Part shown: one piece after another, positions 1 to 5,675 of the stretch
How the letters are laid out: each line of letters starts with the position of its first letter
How positions within the stretch are numbered: position 1 is the first letter of the stretch
Assembly (NCBI GenBank): GCA_016793415.1
Contig: JAEUMC010000369.1
Location: forward strand, 1 to 8,183
Source: Devosia sp.
Lineage (GTDB): Bacteria; Pseudomonadota; Alphaproteobacteria; Rhizobiales; Devosiaceae
DNA length: 8,183 nt
Reading direction: 5' to 3'
The notes under the pieces: model-generated
The model's input: only the letters and a program-made list of their open reading frames with translations
Told to the model about the DNA's origin: nothing
Database searches by the model: none
Made by a program: the position numbers and the translations under genes

Positions 1-82
1 GGCCGAACCCGACTGTTAGCACAGGTCCGGCGCAAATGAACGCGGGTCCCTCGGCTCGCCGCCAAATCGACAGGAGCCAGGC

Positions 83-625
83 ATGGCCAAGCTCGTATTC
101 GGAATGATGCAGTCGCTCGATGGCTATGTCGCCGGCGTCGAGGGCCAGCCTGGCCTGCCGATGCCCGACGATGCGCTGCACCTGCACTTCAGCACTCAGC
201 TCAGCGGCTTCTCGGGCAGCCTGCTCGGCCGGCGCATGTACGAGATCATGCGCTACTGGGACGGCGAGGAAGCCGAAGAGGGCGAGGTCGGTCTCGCCTT
301 TGCCACAGCTTGGCGGGCGAAGCCGAAATGGGTCGTCTCACGCACCCTGAAATCGGTCGGGCCGAACGCCACTCTGGTGAGCGGCGATCTCGAAACAGCC
401 ATCAAGGCGCTGAAGGCCGAGCAGTCGGGCATCATCGACGTCGCCGGCCCGGAACTGGCGGGCAGCTTGAGCGAGCTCGGCCTTATCGATGAGTACCAGC
501 TCTACTTCCGGCCTGTCGTGCTTGGCCGCGGCAAGCCATTCTTCCAAGGCGCACGGCCGACGCTCCGCCTCGAGGCCAGCGAACAGATTGGCGATACGAT
601 GCGGCTTACCTACGTCCCGGCCTGA
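83..625 (+). CDS. Dihydrofolate reductase-fold protein (RibD C-terminal domain family)
   Basis: A 180-residue cytoplasmic protein that spans a single RibD C-terminal/DHFR-like domain, the usual length of stand-alone members such as the YyaP/YwjB group. Seen: an N-terminal strand ending in QSLDGYVAG (10-18), LLGRRMYE (47-54), KWVVSRTL (82-89), then the C-terminal signature DVAGPELAGSLSELGLIDEY (119-138) followed by PVVLGRGKPFF (144-154). Family knowledge: the domain binds NAD(P)H and reduces a pterin- or flavin-precursor-like substrate, but these stand-alone proteins mostly lack a defined substrate, so only the fold and likely NADPH dependence are safe. The ATG start is supported by AGGAG at 72-76 with a six-base spacer. 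It stands alone: the 82 bases upstream show no recognisable gene, and the next gene is convergent with only 26 bases between stop codons. It is not a classical FolA. Confidence 0.9.
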   Translation: MAKLVFGMMQSLDGYVAGVEGQPGLPMPDDALHLHFSTQLSGFSGSLLGRRMYEIMRYWDGEEAEEGEVGLAFATAWRAKPKWVVSRTLKSVGPNATLVSGDLETAIKALKAEQSGIIDVAGPELAGSLSELGLIDEYQLYFRPVVLGRGKPFFQGARPTLRLEASEQIGDTMRLTYVPA

Positions 626-651
626 ATCTGCACACACGTCGCTGCATTGGT

Positions 652-1095
652 TCACTCGTCTCTCAGCCGGTAGGCGAGCGCGGGCCAGGCGCTGCTGGCA
701 AACCATTCCAGCAGGTGCTTGCGGAAGGATGACCCCGAAATCGCCACGCCCGTCCGCCACCACCAGACGACGTCAGCCGCCTGCTCTCCGGCAATCGAGG
801 GATAAACGTAGAGGCAGCCCAGGTATGCGCCATCGCTGTTTTCGATCACCCAGGCAAAGCTGCGGCGCGCTTCGAATTCCCGCTGGTGCCAGGCGAGGTC
901 GATGAGGTTCTTGTCCCTGGTCAGGCCGTCCGGCCAGGTGGATCCCGGGTTGGCAGCCTTGATCTCGGTTGCACTGGCCATCACCGCACTGAAATCTCGT
1001 TCGAGGTCGCTGACCGACAGAGCCCTGAGGGTGAATTCGCCGAGCGCATGCAGGGCGGGGATCGTGCGATCCTTGAACAGCGGATGCGGTCTCAT
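652..1095 (-). CDS. GNAT-like N-acetyltransferase family protein
   Basis: A 147-residue protein that I assign to the acyl-CoA N-acyltransferase (GNAT) superfamily by overall pattern: an N-terminal strand-helix (FTLRALSVSDLERDF, 21-35), the central strand pair AWVIENSDGAYLGCLYVYPS (81-100) and a tryptophan-rich strand ADVVWWWRTG (107-116). The canonical acetyl-CoA loop Q/R-x-x-G-x-G/A is not visible after that strand; relatives with the GC-YVYP signature also often lack it, so catalytic activity is uncertain and the substrate unknown. The start is the ATG at 1095: it overlaps the stop of the upstream phosphotransferase gene as ATGA, whereas the longer reading to 1161 would sit inside that gene. 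The overlap implies translational coupling and co-expression. The gene ends 26 bases from the convergent reductase gene. Confidence 0.75.
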   Translation of the reverse strand: MRPHPLFKDRTIPALHALGEFTLRALSVSDLERDFSAVMASATEIKAANPGSTWPDGLTRDKNLIDLAWHQREFEARRSFAWVIENSDGAYLGCLYVYPSIAGEQAADVVWWWRTGVAISGSSFRKHLLEWFASSAWPALAYRLRDE

Positions 1096-1838
1096 CGCGA
1101 TGCCTCGGCCACCGGGCGGACCTCGGCCAGCCGCCTGACCGAATAGTCGTCCTTCCAGCACACCGCGGCCTCCCAGGCGGCAGAGGCCTGCGCGACGATG
1201 TCATGCGCATCGCCTTCGAAGCCGGCGGCGTTGAAGGGCAGGTCGAGGTCGAGATCGGCGACGTCGACATGTGCCTCGTCCCAGTCGATCAGCGCCACCC
1301 GATCCTCGGTCATCCTCACATTGCCGGGGTTGGGGTCGCCATGCACCGCGCTCATCGGTCGCCCCACCAGTCTCGCCCAGGCGGCTCGGCACCGCGCCAC
1401 CGCCTCGGCTGGCATCGCGTTGAGGTCGATCCGCGTGCCCCTGTCGACGACCAGCAGGTCGGTCGAGGAGCGCCAGCCCGGCCGCTGCGGCCAGCCCGCG
1501 GTCAGTCGGTGCAGCTCACGCAGCGTCGCCGCCACACGGCGCCAGTCGTCTGCCGACTGCGGCGGCCTGCCATCCATGTACTTCATCACCACCAGTCCAT
1601 CGACGAACAGCCGCCCATCCACGGTCGGGATCGGCGCCGGCACGGCGAGGCCGTTCTGTTCGAGGTGCTGTAGCAATCCGGCCTCCCAGCCGAGATCGGC
1701 GTCGCTGCGCTTGCCTAGGCGAGCCACCGCCAACTGCCCGCCGATCCGTACACTCCAGATGTCGTTGGCGACGCCGCCGGTCAGCCGCTCGACGCGCACC
1801 ACATCGTCGCCCCAGAGCTTGAGTGCTTCCCAACCCAC
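1092..1838 (-). CDS. Aminoglycoside phosphotransferase (APH)-fold kinase
   Basis: A 248-residue kinase-like protein that probably transfers phosphate from ATP to a small-molecule hydroxyl. Seen: a glycine-rich N-lobe start (LTGGVANDIWSVRI, 19-32), a nucleotide-lobe strand AVARLG (37-42) with Arg where kinases often have Lys, the hinge-like VVMKYMDG (83-90), the catalytic loop HGDPNPGN (H166, D168, N173) and the metal-binding IDWDEA (D185, D187). These are the Brenner and DFG-equivalent motifs of the APH/choline kinase family. The family also contains homoserine, fructosamine and macrolide kinases, so antibiotic resistance must not be assumed; the substrate is unknown. I choose the GTG at 1838 because GAGGAGGG lies six bases ahead and the fold begins there; an ATG at 2024 would add 62 residues with no domain character. 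First gene of a coupled pair with the GNAT-like gene. Confidence 0.85.
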   Translation of the reverse strand: MGWEALKLWGDDVVRVERLTGGVANDIWSVRIGGQLAVARLGKRSDADLGWEAGLLQHLEQNGLAVPAPIPTVDGRLFVDGLVVMKYMDGRPPQSADDWRRVAATLRELHRLTAGWPQRPGWRSSTDLLVVDRGTRIDLNAMPAEAVARCRAAWARLVGRPMSAVHGDPNPGNVRMTEDRVALIDWDEAHVDVADLDLDLPFNAAGFEGDAHDIVAQASAAWEAAVCWKDDYSVRRLAEVRPVAEASR

Positions 1839-1844
1839 TGGCGA

Positions 1845-1852
1845 CCCTCCTC
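1845..1852 (-). promoter_or_regulatory. Strong ribosome binding site fixing a GTG start
   Basis: On the minus strand this reads GAGGAGGG, an almost perfect anti-Shine-Dalgarno match, followed by a six-base spacer (1839-1844) and GTG at 1838-1836. It decides the start of the APH-fold kinase in favour of the GTG rather than the upstream in-frame ATG codons. Confidence 0.75.
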
Positions 1853-2079
1853 GATCCGTCCGGCCCGGCTTGAGTAGAGGAAGCGCCTCGCCGGGACAAC
1901 CCGGCCGGCAGTCTGAGCCATTGCACAGGCCGTGCGGAACGCGTCCCATCTCCCCAGAGGAGCGAAGGGGCGCTGCGACATGGCAGGTGACGACATGAAC
2001 TCGGCTCCAGCCGGCCATTGTCACGTTGCCGTCTCGAAGGCAGGGTAGGCGACAGGCTCAATCAGCCCGTAGGTCCGCC

Positions 2080-3441
2080 ATGCCGCTTGCCTCGCTCTCC
2101 CGCCGTCATCTTTTGCTGCTCCTCGGCTCCACCGCGGCCTTGCCGATGCTGCCCAACGCGGCTTACGCCCAGTCGGCGCCGGCGGCGCGACTGATCATCC
2201 TGTCCGATCTGCATTCGGCCTATGAGCGGAGCGCCCAGCTGCTCGCTGCCGTCGCGGCCGAGATCGCGGCGAGCCCGGCTCCGGCAGCCATTCTGATCAA
2301 CGGCGATGTGTTCGAGCTTGGCAATGTCGTCGCCACGCGCTCCGAAGGGGCCGTCGACTGGAAGCTGCTCGAACGGCTGTCCCGGCTGGCGCCGACCGTG
2401 CTGAACATCGGCAATCACGAGCCCGACATGATCAACGACCTGGCGCTGCTGATTGCCCGCGCCCGCCGCGCCGGCCTCACCGTGGTCAGCAACATCACCG
2501 ACAAACGCACCGGCGCGCCCTATACCCAGGCCGGCTTCCAGCTCGATCTCGGGCCAGTACCGGTGGCGCTGGTCGGCATCGCTACCCCGGCGATCGCCAC
2601 CTATCCCAAGGCGACACGCGACCAACTCGGCATCCCTGACCCGGTAGAGTGGGCCACCGCCAACCTCGACAGCAACCTGCCGCCGGGCAGCCTGCACGTC
2701 GTGCTCAGCCATGCCGGCGTCGTCGCCGACCGCGGTATCCTGCCGCTGCTCGGCGACGGATCGCTGCTGGTCGGCGGCCACGACCACCTGGTGTTCGACC
2801 ATGCCGAGGGCAAGACCCGCTACGTCCACACTGGTTCGTGGAGCAGCCTGCTCACCGTCGTCGATATCGCGGCCGATCGGGCCCTGTCGCTCCGTCAGGT
2901 GCACGTCGATCGCAACGGCGCGGCCGACGCCGAGCTGACGGCGCTGATCGGCGCCACTTTCGCCGAGCACCTCACTGAAGCAGAGCTTGCCATCGTCGGC
3001 ATCAGCGAGAAGGCGCAGACGCTGGGCGAAAGCGCTCGTTTCGCCGCCGGGGCACTGGCTGCCGCCGGAGCAGGCGATATCGGCTTCATCGGCCACACCA
3101 CCTTCGGCACCGGCCTGCCGTCGGGCGAGGTCACCAAATATGCCTTCGATTCCGTCGTCCGCTTCGACGGCAAGCTGATGCGGGCCGAGGTGGATCGCAC
3201 GACCCTCGACGCGCTGCTCGTCCGCTGCAACCAGGATGGCGACATCCCGCTCAGCGCCCGCACCGGCGATTTCCTCTACGCCGCGCCTGTCGAGCTGGCC
3301 GACAAGCCCACGTACACCATCGTCTGCAATGACTGGTCGGCCACCAACCAGAAATCCTATTTCGGCCGCGAGGATCTCGCCTTCACCGAAATCTCCGACC
3401 TCAAGGTCAAGGCCACGGTGGTCAAGGCGCTGAACGCCTGA
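2080..3441 (+). CDS. Exported metallophosphatase / 5'-nucleotidase family protein
   Basis: A 453-residue two-domain phosphoesterase. Residues 1-30 form a signal peptide: SRRHLLLLLG gives a twin-arginine pair before a hydrophobic core, and AYA before Gln31 is a good cleavage site, so periplasmic export, probably by Tat, is likely. The metallophosphatase domain (about 37-270) carries the dinuclear metal motifs in order: DLH (D43, H45), NGD (74-76), GNHE (111-114), SHAG (210-213) and GGHDH (232-236). The C-terminal part (about 330-435) resembles the 5'-nucleotidase substrate-binding domain, with GHTTFGTGLPSG and a late TYTIVCNDW strand. It is about 100 residues shorter than E. coli UshA. Likely role: hydrolysis of periplasmic nucleotides or related phosphoesters for phosphate or nucleoside salvage; the substrate is inferred. 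The ATG at 2080 is preferred over a TTG at 2026 because it places the signal peptide at the N-terminus; its ribosome site (TAGG) is weak. Confidence 0.88.
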   Translation: MPLASLSRRHLLLLLGSTAALPMLPNAAYAQSAPAARLIILSDLHSAYERSAQLLAAVAAEIAASPAPAAILINGDVFELGNVVATRSEGAVDWKLLERLSRLAPTVLNIGNHEPDMINDLALLIARARRAGLTVVSNITDKRTGAPYTQAGFQLDLGPVPVALVGIATPAIATYPKATRDQLGIPDPVEWATANLDSNLPPGSLHVVLSHAGVVADRGILPLLGDGSLLVGGHDHLVFDHAEGKTRYVHTGSWSSLLTVVDIAADRALSLRQVHVDRNGAADAELTALIGATFAEHLTEAELAIVGISEKAQTLGESARFAAGALAAAGAGDIGFIGHTTFGTGLPSGEVTKYAFDSVVRFDGKLMRAEVDRTTLDALLVRCNQDGDIPLSARTGDFLYAAPVELADKPTYTIVCNDWSATNQKSYFGREDLAFTEISDLKVKATVVKALNA

Positions 3442-3500
3442 ATGGACTACCGTCTTCCAATCATCGCACCGGCAGGAGTCGATTTCCCGTAAGACCCCCC

Positions 3501-3956
3501 TCAAGCCTCGAGCTTCGCCCGCACGCTGTCGCGCATCCTCGCCATGCGTTGCTGCATTTCGATCACCCCGTCGAGGTCCTCGCCGCTGGCCAGCGCCAGC
3601 TCCACCGCGGCCAGCTGGCCATCGGCCTTCAGCGCCAGCCCGGCTTCGGTGATCTCGACGTCGAGCACCCGCTCGTCGTCCTTGTTGCGGGTGCGCTTCA
3701 CCAGCCCAGCCGCTTCCAGCTTCTTCAGCAGTGGCGTCAGGGTGTTCGATTCCAGCATCACCAGGTCGGTGAGCGCCTTCATCGTGATCTTGCCGTTTTC
3801 CCACAGCACCATCATCACCACGAATTGCGGGTAGGTGAGGCCGAGCTTGTCCAGCATCGGCCGGTAGAACCGGCTGAAGGCGTGGCTCAGCGAATAGGCT
3901 GAGAAGCACAGCAGCACATCGAGCTTCAGCTGCTCGGCAAGCTCTTTCTTGTCCAT
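3501..3956 (-). CDS. OhrR-type MarR family redox-sensing repressor
   Basis: A 151-residue winged-helix regulator. Seen: LLCFSAYS with Cys17, Tyr31 in FYRPMLDK and Tyr42 in LTYPQF. The spacings Cys+14 and Cys+25 match those of Cys15, Tyr29 and Tyr40 of B. subtilis OhrR as I remember it, where the cysteine is oxidised by organic hydroperoxides and the tyrosines bond to it. The recognition helix ESNTLTPLLKKLE (69-81) and the wing RTRNKDDERVL (88-98) are also typical. No second, C-terminal cysteine is visible, so it resembles the one-Cys class. Predicted role: a dimeric repressor that releases DNA on peroxide or electrophile stress. The ATG at 3956 has GGAG seven bases upstream (3964-3967); the longer reading to 4085 would run through the operators. 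Divergent from an alpha/beta hydrolase; no ohr gene is in the window. Confidence 0.88.
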   Translation of the reverse strand: MDKKELAEQLKLDVLLCFSAYSLSHAFSRFYRPMLDKLGLTYPQFVVMMVLWENGKITMKALTDLVMLESNTLTPLLKKLEAAGLVKRTRNKDDERVLDVEITEAGLALKADGQLAAVELALASGEDLDGVIEMQQRMARMRDSVRAKLEA

Positions 3957-3979
3957 CGAATGTCTCCAGTCGTGCCTTC

Positions 3980-4008
3980 CATATAAGACGCGTGCGATTG
4001 AATCGCAA
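3980..4008 (-). promoter_or_regulatory. Predicted promoter of the OhrR-type regulator
   Basis: On the minus strand TTGCGA (4008-4003) is separated by exactly 17 bases from TATATG (3985-3980), a fair sigma-70 type pair. Its -35 box and spacer lie inside the operator sequences at 3993-4013, so bound repressor would block it; this fits autoregulation. Motif-based prediction only. Confidence 0.45.
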
Positions 4009-4014
4009 GCGATC
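3993..4014. promoter_or_regulatory. Operator 1 (overlapping inverted repeats, regulator side)
   Basis: Two interlocked dyads. TGCGATT-G-AATCGCA (3993-4007) is a perfect 7-1-7 inverted repeat; its right arm is shared with ATCGC-AA-GCGAT (4002-4013). The second dyad and the C after it match the core of operator 2 with one base different, centre to centre 56 bases. The site covers the -35 box of the regulator's own predicted promoter, so it is a likely autorepression site. Confidence 0.6.
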
Positions 4015-4036
4015 AATGCATGGCGGCCATGCATTG
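4014..4036. repeat. Perfect 10-3-10 inverted repeat between the operators
   Basis: CAATGCATGG and CCATGCATTG flank a CGG centre with no mismatches. It touches operator 1 but lacks the ATCGC/GCGAT core, so it is either a binding site for a different protein or a cruciform/hairpin element. It lies in neither predicted transcript's coding part. Confidence 0.6.
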
Positions 4037-4043
4037 GCGTGCG

Positions 4044-4074
4044 TTGAAGGATATTAGATCGCATGCGATCTAAT
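4044..4074 (+). promoter_or_regulatory. Predicted promoter of the alpha/beta hydrolase gene
   Basis: TTGAAG (4044-4049) and TCTAAT (4069-4074, five of six consensus bases) are 19 bases apart, slightly long. The -10 box is the right arm of the 22-bp operator 2, which would fill the whole spacer. A start site near 4080 would give a leader of about 37 bases to the ATG at 4118. Motif-based prediction only. Confidence 0.4.
4053..4074. promoter_or_regulatory. Operator 2: perfect 22-bp palindrome
   Basis: Arms ATTAGATCGCA and TGCGATCTAAT are exactly complementary, with no spacer. The core ATCGC-AT-GCGAT is shared with operator 1, and the repeat length suits a MarR-family dimer. It sits just upstream of the hydrolase gene and over its predicted -10 region, so the adjacent OhrR-type protein is the obvious ligand. 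The binding is inferred; the symmetry and the repeated core are seen directly. Confidence 0.75.
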
Positions 4075-4117
4075 CGACATCGCAATGACGCGACAGACTT
4101 TCAAACGGGAGATTGAA

Positions 4118-4951
4118 ATGACCACCAACCTCGAAACCTCGGCCGCCTTTGCCGCTGCCAATGCCGCAAAGACCAAGACCGCGCTGTTCATCACCGGCGC
4201 CTGGATGCACACCTCGAGCTGGGACAAGCTGCGCTCAGTATTCGAAGCCGCCGGCTACAAGACCCTGGCGCCGGCCTGGCCCTATCTCGAAGGCAACCCG
4301 GCCGAGCTGCGCGCCAACCCCGACAAGCGGCTGGGCACCCTGACCTTCGGCAAGATCGTCGATCATTACGCCAGGATCATCGACGGGCTCGACGAACAGC
4401 CGGTGATTATCGGCCATTCGATGGGCGGCCTGATCACCCAGTTGCTGCTCGATCGCGGCTACGGCGTTGCCGGTATCGCCATGGATCCCGGCCCGATCGC
4501 CGGCGCACTGCCCGGCCCGGTGTCGCTGCTCGCCGCGCTGCCGCCGATCTTCGCCGGCCCGGGCAACAGCCAGACCATTACCCGCGAGGGCTTTGCCAAG
4601 AACTTCGCCAACACCCTGAACGCCGCCGACCAGCAGGTCGCCTATGACGACTATGTCGTGCCCACTCCGACCAACATCTTCTACCAGGCCGCCGGCATGT
4701 TCGGCACCGCGGTCAAGGTGAAGGATCGCAAGCAGCCTTTGCTGGTGATCTCGGCGGAGCATGATCGCACCGTCACCCCGTACCTCGCCAAGGCGATCTT
4801 CAACATCCAGAAGAAGTCGCCCGCCCGCACGGACTTCCACCAGTTCGCTGACCGCTCGCACTTCCTCGCCGGCGAGAAGGGGTGGGAAGAGGTTGCCCAC
4901 TACGCGCTGGACTGGGCCAACGAAGTCACCCAGGCGCCGTCGATCCACTGA
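4118..4951 (+). CDS. Alpha/beta hydrolase (esterase-like)
   Basis: A 277-residue alpha/beta hydrolase fold protein. Seen: the first strand and oxyanion region ALFITGAWMHTSSW (22-35), the nucleophile elbow GHSMGG (99-104, Ser101), a late SAEHD with Asp216 as the likely acid, and DRSHFLAGEKGWEEVA with His248 as the base. The triad and the TGAW start resemble the esterase/salicylate-esterase-like branch; the substrate is unknown. No signal peptide is evident, the N-terminus being alanine-rich but polar, so it is probably cytoplasmic. The ATG at 4118 is chosen because CGGGAG (4106-4111) lies six bases ahead; the ATG at 4085 has no ribosome site and lies only 11 bases past operator 2. Divergent from the OhrR-type repressor and probably repressed by it, suggesting a role in handling oxidised lipids, esters or electrophiles, which is an inference. 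Confidence 0.88.
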   Translation: MTTNLETSAAFAAANAAKTKTALFITGAWMHTSSWDKLRSVFEAAGYKTLAPAWPYLEGNPAELRANPDKRLGTLTFGKIVDHYARIIDGLDEQPVIIGHSMGGLITQLLLDRGYGVAGIAMDPGPIAGALPGPVSLLAALPPIFAGPGNSQTITREGFAKNFANTLNAADQQVAYDDYVVPTPTNIFYQAAGMFGTAVKVKDRKQPLLVISAEHDRTVTPYLAKAIFNIQKKSPARTDFHQFADRSHFLAGEKGWEEVAHYALDWANEVTQAPSIH

Positions 4952-4968
4952 CGGCAGCGGTGTCCCCT

Positions 4969-5001
4969 GTTATCCTCCCCCGCCACGCGCGGGAGGATAA
5001 C
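4969..5001. terminator. Hairpin downstream of the hydrolase gene, possible terminator
   Basis: GTTATCCTCCC (4969-4979) pairs perfectly with GGGAGGATAAC (4991-5001); after one C-C mismatch three more pairs close a CAC loop. It begins 17 bases after the hydrolase stop. There is no T-run after the stem on the plus strand, so it is not a classic intrinsic terminator; it may be a mobile palindromic repeat that also stabilises or ends the transcript. Confidence 0.5.
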
Positions 5002-5087
5002 GGCGAGACGGGCGCCACCACTCTCCGCCATTCCCCCAGCCTCGGGAATCTCGTACCCATCGGGATATGCCCTGAGGGGAGGGGAAG
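4969..5087. repeat. Repeat-like intergenic element with several dyads
   Basis: The segment between the hydrolase and lipoprotein genes has a composition unlike the coding DNA: G- and C-runs, the 33-base hairpin at its left end, a second dyad ATTCCC/GGGAAT (5030-5035, 5044-5049) and a purine-rich right end. This is how dispersed palindromic intergenic elements of alphaproteobacteria look. Only one copy is in the window, so its repeat nature is inferred. Confidence 0.35.
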
Positions 5088-5675
5088 TTGATCCGCCGGA
5101 CTACCCGTATCGCAGTTGCCGTGATTGTGCTCGCCGCCCTCACTGCCTGTTCCTCGATCCCTATCGGCACCGCCTCGAAGCTGCGTGGCCTCGACTATCT
5201 CAACGACGATGTCGCGAGCCTGCTGCTCGCCTTCGACCTGCCGCCCTCGCTCGAACCCGTGCAAGGCGCCTCGACCATCGGCTTCGACATCACCACGCCG
5301 TCGAGCGGCGAGCGCCACATCAAGGCGACGCTGGTCGCGGCCGATGGCGGCGATCTCGCCGGCACGCTGCCGCCGCCCTCGGGCGAGCGGAACTACTACC
5401 TGTTCGGTTTCTCCGATCCCGACAAGCAGGCCATCCGCGAGGCGCAGGCCTGGGCGAGGACGCTACCAGCCGGCAACAATGCCTTGTCCATATCGCTCAG
5501 CCCAAAGCTCTGCCGCACTGAGCCGATCGATCCGGCCAAGACCACCGTTTCCGCCCTCGTCGCGCTGCCCGGTGCCGCTGGCCTCGCGCCGCTGCTCAGC
5601 AACCAGCCGCTCTCGGTCGTGCTGGCCAGCGCCCCGATCAAGGATGTTCCGCCCTGCGCCGGGCATTCCGGCTAA
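5088..5675 (+). CDS. Putative lipoprotein of unknown function
   Basis: A 195-residue protein with a clear lipoprotein signal: positive RRTTR (3-7), hydrophobic IAVAVIVLAA (8-17) and lipobox LTAC (18-21) with Cys21 as the lipidated residue. Ser22 at +2 would fit outer-membrane sorting. I recognise no domain in the mature part; it contains a strand-like segment ASTIGFDITTPSSGERHIKA (61-80) and two further cysteines (142 and 190) that could form a periplasmic disulfide. The start is a TTG: GAGGGGAGGGG (5074-5084) lies immediately upstream with GGAG six bases from it, and no in-frame ATG gives a complete signal sequence. The ribosome site is part of the repeat-like element. It ends in a four-base tail-to-tail overlap with the LysR-type gene. 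No function is assigned. Confidence 0.75.
   Translation: MIRRTTRIAVAVIVLAALTACSSIPIGTASKLRGLDYLNDDVASLLLAFDLPPSLEPVQGASTIGFDITTPSSGERHIKATLVAADGGDLAGTLPPPSGERNYYLFGFSDPDKQAIREAQAWARTLPAGNNALSISLSPKLCRTEPIDPAKTTVSALVALPGAAGLAPLLSNQPLSVVLASAPIKDVPPCAGHSG

Noticed and set aside
1..82. End of an upstream gene (stop TAG at 17-19 in one frame)
   Set aside because: Five codons are too few to support a gene, and stops occur by chance at this frequency.
1839..2024. 62-residue extension of the APH-fold kinase
   Set aside because: No domain content and no ribosome site at 2024, whereas the GTG at 1838 has a strong one.
1839..2079. Extra small gene or clear promoters in the divergent gap
   Set aside because: TTGTCA at 2018 is a possible -35 box but no good -10 follows at 16-19 bases. 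Short open frames here have no coding support. I see nothing firm in the gap.
83..2079. Antibiotic-resistance island (DHFR-fold, APH-fold and GNAT-like genes together)
   Set aside because: All three are common environmental families, no mobile element or composition shift is visible, and none shows a resistance-specific signature.
3442..3500. Bidirectional terminator between the convergent metallophosphatase and OhrR-type genes
   Set aside because: Only four- to five-base arms such as GTCTT/AAGAC with a long loop and no T-run; not distinguishable from chance.
2062..4008. Long open frame on the minus strand, about 648 codons
   Set aside because: It lies antisense to the metallophosphatase, whose motifs are unambiguous, and out of frame with the OhrR-type gene. 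Its composition is low-complexity and rich in Arg, Gly and Ala, as expected for a shadow frame in GC-rich DNA.
4085..4117. Start of the hydrolase at the first ATG
   Set aside because: No ribosome binding site precedes it and it lies 11 bases from the operator, inside the expected promoter/leader; the ATG at 4118 has CGGGAG at proper distance.
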